A stretch of 64,000 nucleotides of DNA. Source: Gordionus sp. m RMFG-2023 (lineage: Eukaryota; Nematomorpha; Gordioida; Chordodea; Parachordodidae). Of the stretch, positions 12,635-25,239 are shown piece after piece (position 1 is the first letter of the stretch; each line of letters opens with the position of its first letter). Location: positions 32,784,508 through 32,848,507 of the forward strand of contig NC_088776.1 of NCBI RefSeq assembly GCF_954871325.1, in the 5' to 3' direction. The translations under genes were made by a program, and so were the position numbers. The notes beneath the pieces are model-generated. The model made no database searches. It had not been told where the DNA came from and worked only from the letters and a program-made list of their open reading frames with translations.

Positions 12635-13551
12635 GGGGAAATGTGCCATAAATGGCCATATGTGAAGACTGGCCACCATCCTTTAACTTTTTGTCTATTG
12701 AACCAATTTCTCTCAAAAGTAGTCATGTGTATATTTATGATATGTACCTTACCTAAGTTCACTTATTGAATAGAGCAATTCAATAAAAAAAATTTCAAAT
12801 AAGTTTTTAGTACCTCTTTCTGGAAAAATCACGTTACACATTTTTTTGTTTGGTTAAAAAATTACTAATTTAGATTACTGATATTTTATATAAATATTAT
12901 CCTTAGGCATTTAGCATTATTCACACAAAAAATTAGACTTTAAAAGCTTTATTTAATAGACATATAAGGTGCTTAATAATAATAGAAAGGTAAGTATTTA
13001 CTGGCCATGTTTTGATTGGCCACAATTCGTATATTCACATATTCTTAAAAATTAAAAGCTCTTGCAAAACAACATTTGGTGAAATAAAATGATGAACAAG
13101 CTTAAGAATGTTTAGTAAAATGATAATTAAGATATTAATTTATAATATCATTAAATAGATGTGGTAATAAATTGAGATTTTAATACTAATTAAATTAATG
13201 TATAATTAATTTTTTATATAACTAAAAAATGTAGAAATATCAATATAAGTCTTTTACAAGTATATTGTATTATTTCATATTTATAATAAAATTCTTAAAT
13301 AGTATATTATGGTCAGTTAACACATAGTATATGGCCAGTCAATACATACTATGTATTGACTGGCCAGAAAAACAACTTTCACATAATCTCATTTAGCTCA
13401 TAAAGTATTATACATAGAGCTTTGATTCAAATTTTATTTTAAAGATTAATATTTAGGCTACACATTGATATAAAATTTGTTTGGTTAAATATAAATTTTA
13501 ATACCTTTTTTTCAAAAAAGCAAAACATGGCCATTCATGGCACATTTCCTT
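12635..13551. mobile_element. TA-target MITE inserted in the LINE
   Basis: The left end GGGGAAATGTGCCAT and right end (read inwards AAGGAAATGTGCCAT) extend into a TIR of about 24 bp with the word GGCCAT. TA lies on both sides (12633-12634, 13552-13553). Removing the element plus one TA joins the LINE codons into K-T-E-Y-M-V-I-G-D-E, a sensible RT sequence, so the boundaries are exact. The body carries repeated TGGCCA words and a perfect 16-bp-arm palindrome at 13332-13366. There is no coding region. Confidence 0.92.
13332..13366. repeat. Perfect palindrome inside the MITE
   Basis: TGGCCAGTCAATACAT, a 3-nt centre, then its exact reverse complement. The TGGCCA end resembles the GGCCAT words in the MITE's own TIR. 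It may be a sub-terminal transposase-binding site pair or an internal foldback. Confidence 0.8.
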
Positions 13552-14139
13552 TACTCCGTCTTTTCTCTATTTACTTTTAGTCCGTGCTTTTCTAAGATAT
13601 TTATCCAGCTCACTAATCTTTCTTTCATTTCATCCTTTGATTCGGCAAGTATCACAATATCATCTGCAAATATCATATTCCACGGGACTGTTTGTGGTAT
13701 AAACTGTGCTAATACATCTATTACTGTAATGAAGAGAAATGGGCTGAGAGCCGACCCTTAATAAACTCCCTCGGCTATTGTGAAGCCTGTTGAAGTACCA
13801 GTTGTGCTACGGACCATTGTTGTATGGCCTATATACATATCCTGTATCATTCTTATATATTTTTCGGGAACCTTTTTGTGGCGTAGCGCCCACCAGATAT
13901 GTTTTCTTGGGATTCTATCGAAGGCCTTTTCTAGATTGAGAAAGACCATGTATAGCTTTTTGTTCTTTTCCCTGTATTTTTCACTCATTTGCCTAATTGC
14001 GTGAATAGCATCAGTTGTTGATCTTCCAGTTCCAGGCATAATACCAAACCGAGTCTCTCCTATTTCGATTATGTCTCTTAACCTTTTTTCTATTATTTTT
14101 TCGTATAGGACAGTGTGACATTCGTTTTATGCCCCCAGT

Positions 14140-15430
14140 ATGAAACAAAGAAATATATAGTTTTTTTAAATTTATTTGAGAGACCGAGGTAAAACGATCC
14201 ATAATTTGTATTTACCATAAAAATTTTAAACAAAAGCAAAATCGAATAAATTGTGTTATCCATAGCAATCCCTTCACCTACAAAATAAATAATGAATAAA
14301 GAGCTATTGTTTTATCCAATAAAATATTAACAATTTTGTAATTTATCACTTTCAATTATTTAATTAATCAATAAATTAGGGGAGGCGGGAGGATTTTTAA
14401 AAATCAGCACATTTTGAATTTTAGGCACATGGTTTATTTTATTTTAATTATTCTCAATCTTTGCGACTAATTAATATTTTTATTGCATATAACCCAAACT
14501 ATTTATTTTAAAAATGAGGTTTATGCTGTACATGCTTTTGGAAAGTTGTAGATTTTTTTTTTATAAAATATTAACAGCTACTCCATATAAACAAAAAGTG
14601 GTGGACCCAAATATCTTCCTCCATCATTATAATTTCATGCTATTTACAAGTTTGTTTTTATTTTATCACGTTTTATTAGTATTATTAGTTTTATAGACCT
14701 TGAATCTAATATGACTTTAAAAACTTTTAGGTAAATATTATGAGTTGTAATATTGTTAAATTACTCGATTTAGCCTATTTTTAAAAATGTATAACTCAAT
14801 ATATTATCCAAAATCAATTACTCAAGCTTAGAGATTTTATTCACAAAAAGTAGAAAGGTCGGGCATTTATTGACAAAATTTGGAGACTTCTATAATAATA
14901 ATTTTTTGGCTAAAATTTTTCCTCTGCTAAGACCAGGATCTCACATCTCTAATCAAGCTTAGAAAGATAAACACTTCCCATATTTTGGAAAATCGAAGAA
15001 GATGTCACAATGCAGCACCTTTAAACATCAACTCCATTCTGAATAAAAATGTTCAGCATTTGATATACCCTTTGCCTAAGATTCAAATTATTTTTTAACT
15101 TTCCACAGTAATTCATATGGTACATCTTTTATACCACCTTTTTTTACAATGATCTAATTAATATTAAAAATTATACAAATTATATATGTATATTTTATTA
15201 AAAATTTTATGTTTTTGGAAGAAAATAAAAATTTTAAAAAAGAATTTGCCTACTAAAAGGTCATTTATATAATTTATAGGTAAAAACCGTTTTTTGAAAA
15301 TATATCTAACTAGAAACATTTTTTGAAATATAAGTAATTCGTATTAACATTGTACCTCGTCAACCGTTTTCCCTAATTACTAGACAGTAGTTGAGCTCTT
15401 TAGTCTCAAATACTATATATAAAATTGTTA
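14140..15430. other. Spacer with a partial MITE
   Basis: Mostly AT-rich. At about 14748-14945 lies a decayed copy of the TGTTGTTAAA-ended MITE family: 'attgttaaattactcgattta' start, 'ttttttggctaaaatttttcc' near the other arm. No gene is seen. Confidence 0.5.
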
Positions 15431-15437
15431 TTTAGTT

Positions 15438-15911
15438 TAGAGATCTGCAAAAGTAGATCCGGCCTGTACCCGGCCCGAGTCCAGCCCGAACGGGCTTGGG
15501 TAGATCTCGGGCCTAATTTTTAAATAAAATTGGGTTCTGGCCGGGTCGGGCCTAATATTTTTTTTAAAAATTTGGGCCGAGTCTGGTTGGACTTTGGAAA
15601 TTTTAATATATTTAGATTTATCAATTTTATAATGAATTTTGTATGTAAAATAAAAATATTTGATTTTAGTTATAGAACTCGACGCCATTTAACATATGTC
15701 TTTTATTTTGAGTAATTATTAAAATTAATTTCTATATATGATAAAATCGGGTCGGGCTGGTAAATTTTTTTTAAAAAAATTTCGGGTTCGGGTCGGGCCG
15801 GCAAAAAAATTTTTTTTTAAAAATTGGGTTCGGTCCTGGCTGGCAAAACTTTTTTAAAAAAAAGTTGGGGCTGGGCCAGGCTTGAAAAATTAGGCCCGAT
15901 GCAGATCACTA
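15438..15911. mobile_element. Small hAT-like element with GGCCCG islands
   Basis: The ends TAGAGATCTGCA and (read inwards) TAGTGATCTGCAT form an imperfect TIR of hAT form. The flanking octamers ATTTAGTT and ATTTAACA agree at five of eight places. Both sub-terminal regions are arrays of GGGTCGGGC words separated by A/T runs of 8-15 nt. The centre (15600-15740) is plain AT-rich sequence. The ORFs on either strand here are low-complexity read-through of these islands. Confidence 0.65.
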
Positions 15912-15919
15912 ATTTAACA

Positions 15920-18900
15920 TACTATTACACATAAGAATGGTATTAATTCATATATGAATTATTGAAATTATTAGTTATCCAGCAAATAAAACGTAGTCAA
16001 TTTAATCTCTATGATTATTCGAATTTGGTTCCTAATATAAAGTTAAGCATGTGCGTATCCGGAAATTTCTTTTATTTGAGAATTTTAGGGCCTGCAGCCC
16101 TATGACTGTATATTACATTTTTAAATAATTTTGGTTTTAGATCTTCTTATATTTAATTTTTTTAAATTATTGTTTATTTATAATGACACATTGTATTCAT
16201 TTTTGGGGGGAAAGGGGATAAGGAGAGTGTAGGGGAATAATTTTTAAAAACTATAATAATATTTACAAAAACTTACAAATTTATTAGAGTGGGAATTAAC
16301 TCCTGCCCACCTTGGTTACGCCGAAGTTTCGCTAATAAATTATTAATATCTGATTTCAAAAAGATGTAATTATTTTTTATTAAAGTAAACTACATTAGGA
16401 AATAGACTCTTTGTTTTCTTCAAGTTTTTTTCTATTAATTATTTAAAAACTTAATTTTTCTTTATTTATCTTAGAATTTTAGAGAATTCCGGTTAATAAA
16501 TAATTTATATTTTGCTTTGTTTTTTTTATTTTTTAATTTTTTAAAAAGGGAGCTTTTTGAAATTAAAATAACGTCATAAATTAACAAACAAAAAAATTTT
16601 ATAAGCGTTATTTAAAAAAAATCTTAATTTTACTAGTACAATGACTTGAAAATATTTCATGAAGAGAGTATTCTGAAAATCATTGCTATTGCAAGATTTT
16701 CTTATTTTTAATCTAATCTTACTAAATTGGTGTTAAATTTCGATTGTCGAAATTCGTTCTGAGAAAATAATATATACATTAGGGATGAAATTTTGATGTC
16801 TCGTTTTATTTTGGAGTTACTCGGCAAATTAATTTTATTTATATTTTCCAAACTTGGGGTGCTAGGCATAATCCATCATGGTTAACTAGGAGAATATTTT
16901 ATTTTAGAAGGATTCATATAATTTATTTTAAAATTATGGCCAATATTCATTGAAATAAAATTATCTTTCTATTTGTAAATAAAACCTAAAATTAAGATCT
17001 ATATAAATGTATTACCATAGATGGCATCATCGAATATTTGAGTTCTAGAGAGTGTCTTTTATTTTATCAAAAACAACCAAAAAATTTAAGAAATAAAAGA
17101 GAGCTCTAAGAGTTAATGTTTTATAATACCTAACTTTTCTCCCCTCTTATTGTTTGATTTACTTCCAATTATTGGTCTTTATTTCTATAAGATGGGAATC
17201 CTATCGTTAAAATGAACATAAGTTTTAAACATGGTAAATTTAATGTTATCTGAAAATTTTTATTAATATATTATCATGAATGCTCCTTTTACGGGCTATT
17301 AATTAACTAGTTAAGGTAGGGAAGACAAGGTTAAATTAAAAAATATTAGTATATGATAACATGTCATAATTTACAGGCCCTAAAAGACTCGAGTCTGGTG
17401 TGGTACTGCCTCTGCTTCCGTGGTTGTAGTTGTTATGCCATTGAATATTGAAAGGTTTTATTGTTAGTTTTTAATAGTAAAACGTTATTATTTTTCTTAC
17501 AAATTAAAATTTTAGCTAAAGCATATTTTTTTGCCTTTTCAAAATATTTTGATAAGACACCACAATAAAAAAAAATTTGAATAAATTAAATTAATATTTA
17601 GGAAGCTATGATTATATTTCGTTTTCGTCCAATTTTCCAATTTATTTTTTAATAACAATTCAAAAACATCGTATAACATAAAAATATTAACAATTTGTCA
17701 ATATATTCAAATATAAAAAAAGTTTCCAAATTACTATTTAATTTAATCAAACCTAATAAAACGAAGAGTAATTTTTTTCAATAAATAAATATATCGAGGA
17801 AAAAAACTGTCATAATAAATCACGATTCACGAATATTAAGAATAGTAATATTTTATATCAAAAGTAAATTTATATCTTAGGGATGGATTAAAATATTCCA
17901 AACTGTCCGAGCCCAAGTTTCTTTATATTAGAATATTAGAATAATTTTTTTCTGTTTAAAATTAGATGCGCAATAAAATAAATTTAAAAATTTGTCAATA
18001 TATTTTCGTATAAATTATTTCATAATATTTTTAAACGAATTATAATAATTTGAATTAAATACAAATACTAAATTTTACGCATACGAATGGTAAATTTGAG
18101 TCATTTAAACTAGTCAAATGCCAGTAATGCACTATTAGATTCGCATTTATAAATAAGTTTAGTATACATCGGACTCGAATCTTGCCCAAATAAAAATCTT
18201 GTTTAGATATATATAATAACAATATTTTCATTAAAACATAGAAGATTATAATTAGAATTTAAGGGAAATTTATCTATCTTATAACTATAATAATTATATT
18301 TTACTTTTAGGAGGATAATGACAATGAGAATAAATCGTGATTTTGATTGAATATTTATCTAATTGACCTTAAATAAAATTTGATTAAAAACTTTTTTGCA
18401 TCTCCCATAGTTATATTCTTAGAAAAGAAAATTTTTATGTCGATGAAAAAATATATTATTAGAATAATTAATAGCCAATCCTTTGATTCATTTTTCCAAA
18501 TCCCATCTCGCCATTTCTTATAATTCTGGTTGGGTGATGACTCTTGTATATCTTAGACCTCTTTTAAAAGCATATACTTTCTTTAACATTAACTAATCAA
18601 ACACAGAGCAGTGATATTGTTGAGAAAAGAGGTGCTACCTTATCTGCCCGCCAATATTTGGGCAGTCACATTTGGCATCAATAAAATATTTTAGATACTT
18701 TTTACAAATTATCAAATCCTTCACTACAGCCCTTTACACTATATAACAGCATTATTATCAAACTTTTAATATAAAAGTAGAAAATTTAATATTGTTAAGA
18801 AAAATATATACTTAAATTCAATTTAAACAATTTATAATAACATTCTAATGGAAAAACACCAATCTAATATTTCTAATAGGCATTTTTAGATTGTGCAGAG

Positions 18901-19980
18901 ATTCTATCCAAAAAGCGATGAAGATAAATTTTTAACTACACAAATTTATGATATTTGTTAATAATTCCTAATTTTTGATGTAATTTTATATGCATGTGAA
19001 TTACGGTATTTAAAACTATAGTGTATTTTAATTAACTAATTGGGAGAGAACGGGGAGCAGGGAGCTTAATTTCTTTTGAAATACTCTATTAAAATTTCTA
19101 ATCAAAAAGATTTGCCAGCTATCTCAAGCGGGATCTAATTACATAAGAAATTTTTAGTAAATTAAATTTTTAATTCCTTTCGATTAATTAAATAAAATCA
19201 GAGCACATTGGACAAGTAAGGATGTATATAAGATCACATATAGAATCATATAAAAAATTATATTTTAACAATCTTATTAATAAATATTACGGGAAACCCT
19301 AAAAAATCTAAAATTTTATTAAGCTTCATTTGATATATTCATATATGATATACTTTCGTATTCCTAATAAAATTAGTCGAATATAAATTCTTCACATTTT
19401 TGCAATAAAAACACATTTTTAAGTTTTAAATTTCAATAAATTGATGTTAGTCGCATATCTTCTTCCTTGAGATATATGACAAAGTGAGCTATTTATAGGA
19501 ATAAATTTCAAAACTTCGAATAATTAATTTTAAAATGATTAGGAATGTACTCATGTTTGGGACATACCGCCACCCCTAACAGTTTATATTTATAAAACAA
19601 CCAACGTTTTAATTTTTAATAATCTTCTTTAGCTAATAATATATTTTAAAAATATTTTTTCATTTATTGATTCGTAATTTTAACGTTTAAATATTGATTC
19701 ATAAAAACAGGCGATAAATCTTTTTAACAAAATGTCAATGTGTGCGTAAGTAAGGTAAAAATGAACAGCGATAAAATATTGAAAAATAGTTTAAAACTTT
19801 TATATAATTATCATTTTTATTGCTCTTTAACAATCAATTATTTTAATTATCGATTTATTCGAATAATTGTTTATTCTGATCCAACTAATTTAATAATAGA
19901 CTATTCGTTGGTATTATATAATTCGATTTTTTTGTGTAGGCCGTAGGCTTTTGTATTTTATTTTTGAAATAAAATATCAG
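15920..19980. other. Long AT-rich stretch, nothing recognised
   Basis: No reading frame with homology is seen. There is a GC-richer patch at 16290-16330 ('tcctgcccaccttggttacgcc') that looks like an eroded hAT end, and another at 17385-17440. No target duplications or repeats could be closed. Confidence 0.5.
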
Positions 19981-19984
19981 AAAT

Positions 19985-20965
19985 TTTTTAAAATAATTAT
20001 GGGCACTTGGTCGCCAAAAGCATAAACATGGCCATAAGCAAGCAAACGTACATATTCCTAATTTTCTGATATGATTCATAATATGATTTTAAAGGAAATA
20101 ATAAATCTTACCGTATCTTTATATTATAAAAGTCAAAGAATTTTATCATGTAAAATAATATATACATATTACATTAAAATGAAATTTTGGTTACGAGTGT
20201 TATTGTCATAAGGTGAAATAAATAATTCAATTAAAATATGTAAATTAGATTAACTTCGACTCCTCTATGCTATTGTTTATGCGTCTTATATTATCAGCAA
20301 ATTTATTTTCTTAGAATCTTTGATCAATAAGAATTTTACATAATCTAATTATAGTGCTAAAATTTTGAATAACGACAGAACCACAACTAAAATTTTCTGC
20401 AGGGGGTGCGTGGGAGAGGGGTTGGTATTGGAATACGTACTTTTGTAAAAAATTTTCGAACATAAAAAATAGTTCAATTCGGAATCCCTAATTCTTGTCA
20501 TATTTAAATATTAGCTATGACCTGAAACGTGGTCAAATCCAAAAATATACCACCATAAATATTTGTGCACTTGGTCGTCAAAAGCGTAATCACTACCAAG
20601 TAAACACGCACACATATTTTTAATTTTCTGATATGATTCATTTCATAATATGATTTTTATAATATTTATTAATTAAAAATTATATTATACATTACAATTT
20701 TCATGTTATTTTATAATAACTCCTATTTTTAATATTGTTTACTAAAATTTTAAATATAAATTCAAAAATAAATGTAATAGGAAAATATTATGATAAGAAT
20801 AAAAGAAATAACATAACCTACCGTTTCTTTATATAAAAGTCAAATATAAATATCATGTAAAATAATCAATACATATTACATTAAGATGAAATTATGGTAC
20901 AGAGTGTTATTGTGTATAAGGCGAAATGAATAATTAAATTAAAATATGCAAATTAGAATAATTTA
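19985..20965. repeat. Diverged direct duplication
   Basis: The segment 19985-20265 recurs at 20560-20965. Shared words are 'gggcacttggtcgccaaaag' versus 'gtgcacttggtcgtcaaaag', 'ttttctgatatgattcat', 'atcatgtaaaataat' and 'gtgttattgt'. The second copy carries about 120 bp of extra sequence near 20660-20790. No coding content or termini are visible, so it may be two copies of an unrecognised repeat or a tandem duplication. Confidence 0.65.
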
Positions 20966-20969
20966 AATA

Positions 20970-21770
20970 TTTTTCTCCTACACAAATAACCGTAACAAAT
21001 AATAATGCATAACATTTCATTAATAATTTATAAATTATAACAAACTAAAAAAATTATTATAATTTTTAAACTTTATATCGTGACTGTCAAATAAGTTAAA
21101 TTATAATGTAATTAAACTTTAATTAAATGTTTAAAACTCTGTTGCAATTTCAAAATACTAAAAAGGTAAATGCTCTCACCACACTATACTTAGAGTAGTA
21201 TTTCCCAATAGCTTTCAGGCTTGGGAGCCCCGGCATGGCTTCTCAAAACATAGCTAAGATAAAAGGTATCATTAATTTTATTTAAATAGATTATTAAGAA
21301 AATTTTAAGTGAATATTTGTAGAAAAATTAACAAATTTTTGGCCCTCTTAATTAGTTTAGTTTAATTAAAGGGGATCCAAAAATCGTTTCCGATTTTAAG
21401 CTAATGATATATGTAAATATTAAAGTTGAATAAAATTAATTTTAAATTACCTGAAAAGATTTAAAATTTTTAAAAATCGTACTCTCAATAAAACTTGCTG
21501 CCGAATAACGTAGAGACAGCATTTTATTTATCTTTTCATAGCTTAGGAATTTTCTCGGGCTCTTAAGAATTCAATATTATGAAAGTTATTTAGGAACACA
21601 ACAATTTAACGTTAAAATATTTTTTTTATCCCTTTGTTATTATAAAAATATAAAAATAAATAAGCTTTCTTTAAAATATATTTTGAATATAAAAATTGGA
21701 TCACCTTTAAAGCAATATCATTCTTCTGAAGAATACTATAATAATAAAATGGTATTGTAAAATAATAATT
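20970..21770. other. AT-rich spacer
   Basis: No gene is seen. A short GC-richer patch at 21195-21250 ('cttgggagccccggcatgg') may be an eroded hAT end. Confidence 0.45.
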
Positions 21771-21780
21771 ATAACCTTGC

Positions 21781-23684
21781 CAGGCGCGTACGCAGGAATT
21801 TGGTTTGGGGGGGGGATAATAAAATTTTTTAAGAAATATTATTGTTTTTTAAAAATATCAAGCATAAATTTATTAGAACTAATAATTATTTCTAATACAC
21901 AATTTTAAATTAATGTGAATTATAAAAAAATTATATGTAAAGAATCACTTAAATGACCCAAAATAGAAATTTGAATTTTTTGAGCCTTTACACAAAAAGT
22001 TTCTTAGGAATAATTGCATTTTGTATGTTATATATTTACAATGTAAAATCCAATCTTCGTTGTGATTGAGCTAATTTTTCAATTATCTCATCCTTGCTTG
22101 TCATCAAAAGCCTATGAATATTCAAAAGATCCAAACCTTTCAATCTACTTTCAGATGTTGTACTTCTTGGTATGTTTTTCAGAGACCTGCAGGCCCGTTC
22201 CCCGGGCCGGACAGTATTTTAATTTTTTTAAATATACCCGGGCCGGGCCCGAAATTTTTTTAAAAAAACACCCAAGCCGGGCCTGAATTATTTTAAAAAA
22301 ACACCCAATCCGGGCTGTATTTTTTAAAACAGCCTATATTTGAAATCGTTATTATTAGCTATAAAAATCAAAAATAATTATAATTTATTTTTTAAAAATC
22401 CTGGTCGGTCTGAAATTTTTTTAAAAAAAGCTGAGTCGGGCCTAAAAAAGCCGGGCCGGACCTGAAAATTTTTTTAAAAAAACCCAGGCTGGGCGGTAAA
22501 AAATCTTTAAAAAAAATCCGGGCCGTGCCCTGCAAATGGTACTTCTGCAGGCCTCTGTTATTTTTCTTAAAAAGAGAATGTTCTCTCATTAGTTTACTAA
22601 GGGAAGAGTTTATAAACCCTTTTAATACATTGGGAATTTAATCTAAAATGTGTTTGAAATAATGCAGAGCATCCATAGCATTTTTTGGGACTATATCAAC
22701 CATAGTTAATCTTATAAACATAGTTATTCAGCTAGTAAGGCATCATAAGATACTTTAACATCTTCATAATAAAAATTTAACAAATTTTTTTTTTCTATCA
22801 CCATCTGAAAAAGGTTGGGAAGGCTTTTGTGGAAGTAATATTTGCAGATTAGTAAGTGCTGCATGATGAATTAAAAATTCATTTATTTGGGTTATAAGTA
22901 TCTGTATTTAAGATATACTCTTCCTGATCCTATATTAATGTTTTAACGATGCCTTGCTACAAGTCGAGGGAGACAAATATTAAACACGTATAGCTTTGCT
23001 TTTGACTCAACAATAAAATATGAAATTCTTCATCAACATTAGCCCTAATTTCCTTGAGTTCTGATAAAATGCTCTCCGCTATTCTCATCTTCTTAATCAA
23101 GTCAATATCATGTTTTTGAAAAGTAATACTTAAAATAGTTGTATAATTAAGTAATACATTCTAATGAGAAATAAAATTTGGAATAAGCATTGAATCCAAT
23201 AATTTTCTTGCTTCTGAGGAAATATTTCTTTCAGGCCATTGTGATATTTCAGTAATAGCAAATAATTGGCTCTTCTAACTCCTTAAAAGCTGTTACTGCT
23301 TGATGGCAGAGACTCTAACTTGTTGGACAAGGTTGCAATTTCTTTGTTGGACAAGAAGTTTCAGAAATAATTATTATTTGACTAGAAATTTGAAAATGGT
23401 AGATAAATATTACGCCACTAAAAATTTGAAAATAATAAGTAAATATTACGCCGGAAAACTTAAAATCGAAATTGATTGATAAAATAACTTACTAGATAAA
23501 TGTGATAATAAATGTAATTAAATATATATTTAATATGAGATACGAATAAGCTTTAACAAATATAAATTATAAACAATAATATTTTTGAAAAATATATCCT
23601 GCATCTGCATTTTTTGGCTTTAGGGGGGGGGGGGGGGGGGGGGGGATTTGTCCCCTTGCCCCCCCCCCGCTGAGTACGCCAATG
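21781..23684 (-). mobile_element. hAT element copy 2, inverted sister of 9212-11052
   Basis: The left end is CAGGCGCGTACGCAGG and the right end, read inwards, is CATTGGCGTACTCAGCGG. AACCTTGC flanks both sides without mismatch (21773-21780, 23685-23692). The orientation is opposite to copy 1. It carries the same remnant coding text on the minus strand (about 22690-23330) and the same nested GC-rich element (22180-22557). A G run of more than 20 nt followed by C-rich sequence marks the right sub-terminus (about 23624-23669). Confidence 0.9.
22180..22557. mobile_element. Nested GC-rich island element in hAT copy 2
   Basis: Ends are CAGAGACCTGCAGG and (inwards) CAGAGGCCTGCAG. Flanking octamers ATGTTTTT and TTATTTTT agree at six of eight. 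The interior has GGGCCGGGCC words spaced by A/T runs. It has the same position and ends as the island in copy 1. ORFs rich in Arg/Ala/Gly/Pro across it are compositional. Confidence 0.65.
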
Positions 23685-23699
23685 AACCTTGCTATAGAG

Positions 23700-25230
23700 T
23701 CAACTAAAAATTAAACAGTATTAAGTTCGGCCATAATATATTTATATTTCTTTAATAAATTATTGTAACTTCATGGCTGCAGCATATTTTATAATTTCTC
23801 ACTTAAACTTTATGATATTTCGAAATTCGTAATTGTGGGATAAATTAATAAATAATTGAATTGAACAATTGTTAGTGTGTCAAAAGTTTGCAACTAGCAA
23901 GTATTTTGGCCCGCAATCTCGTTTGCCTATTATTTAATTTAACCTGCCCTCCCATTGTTTTCAATTTTATTAATTTAATTATATGAGTCCTCCTGCTCAT
24001 GATTCAAATATTATAAATTGTACAATATTATGAAATAATAAATTGGCTTTTAATATATGCCCGTTCTGTCCATCCTAAAATATTTTAACTCACCAGCTCG
24101 CCTTTTGCTTAAATTTTTAGCTCCCCTTCTCCAGCCTACACCTGGCTATTGTATACGGAGCTTGAATAGATGACAATGACCTGCCCATTGCAGACATTAG
24201 TATGTTCTATATTTTAGAATATAATTTTTGTTATTATTTCTTATAATTCAGTTTTATTTCTTTACAAGAACATAAGTCTAATATTTTAAAGAAAAAATAA
24301 AAATATCACATTTAAGAGTTAATCAACAAAATTAACAAAAGACAAAATTTTTATAATACTCACTTTTCTATTTTTTTTATTTTCTAAAAATTTTAAATGC
24401 TTTTTGATTAAATAGTAATAAGAAATTTTATTTTCATATAAAAAGTTTATAGAAGAATAAAAATGCTAAAGACAAAATAAAATGAATATAAATTTTAAAC
24501 GTATATGCTAAACTAACTAAACAAGCGCCGCATTTCAAAAAAAATTAAATCTCAGGACGTTTATGGGAGAGGGGTTATATAATTATTAGCTGAATAATAT
24601 ATTAGACACCAAGCTCGTTATGGTTAAAATCAAACTAAGATCTTAGTAATCCATGCCATGTGAAGCCCTGAATATCTACTTGATTTTACCTAAACAAAGT
24701 ATAGATAGAGCTTTGATGTTAGTCCTAAGATTAGGTTACTATAAAAAATGAATTAATTTTGTTGGGATAGTAAGTTTCTATATATGATGCCCAGAAACAG
24801 GTTTCTATTAATATTTATTAAGAATTTATTTTCTGAATTGAATTTGGCATTAAATTCTGAGCTCCCCATAGGGCGAAACAAATTTATAACTTGAAATTGG
24901 GTATACAGCCCTTAGTATATGCTTGATTTTATTATTTATTTATTAAAAAAGGCAAATAACGATTATAAAGATATAGCACATATATATTTTTAAAAGAAAA
25001 TAAAATTAAAATAATATCATTTAAATTACGTAATAAAAAAAATCAAAGGTGAACCTAGCTATCTTGCAATGCTATATGGAACCTGAATAGGAATCGAATT
25101 ACTTTGATAAATAACTACAGTAAAGCTTGTTTGAAATAGAAGGCTTTCTTATTCACTTATATGGCTAAATTTTCTCCCTAATAAATTAAGAAATTCTTCA
25201 CCAAAAATAACAAGAGTACTGAACAAGCGG
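23700..25230. other. Spacer with an eroded hAT end
   Basis: At 24172-24197 'gacctgcccattgcagacattagta' corresponds to the right terminus of the TAGAGGTCTGCAATGGGC hAT family. GC-richer patches at 23910-23960 and 24060-24140 (tgcccg, cagctcgcc) look like its islands. No left end could be placed. The rest, 24200-25230, shows nothing recognisable. Confidence 0.5.
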
Positions 25231-25239
25231 GATAAAAAT

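Larger units (their letters stand above)
11970..14135 (-). mobile_element. RTE-type LINE, 5'-truncated, split by a MITE
   Basis: The minus strand encodes the C-terminal half of an endonuclease/reverse-transcriptase LINE. From 14130 downward one reads YEKIIEKRLRDIIEIGE, then MPGTGRSTTDAIHAIRQ, then FLNLEKAFDRIP (the F/YxDxxxAFD palm motif). Next come the catalytic FADD at about 13665 and the thumb/C-terminal region 12556-11990 with YGHTMRRP and KRKRGRPKLQW. Sequence upstream of about 14135 is not LINE, so the 5' end, including the endonuclease, is missing. The frame has one nonsense codon just after EGVY (about 13757, where relatives have Q). It is interrupted at 12635-13551 by a MITE. Family assignment comes from the MPGTGRSTTDAI and KAFDRIPRKHIWWALR words typical of RTE-clade elements. 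Confidence 0.88.

Noticed and set aside
12494-14004. Plus-strand ORFs at 12494-12769, 13537-13761 and 13780-14004
   Set aside because: They lie opposite the LINE reverse transcriptase or cross the MITE border; the minus strand carries the family motifs.
22062-22589. Arg/Ala/Gly/Pro-rich ORFs on both strands (also 15437-15715 and 5721-5912)
   Set aside because: They are read-through of GGCCCGG word arrays separated by A/T runs inside small hAT elements. Both strands are equally open and no domain is seen.
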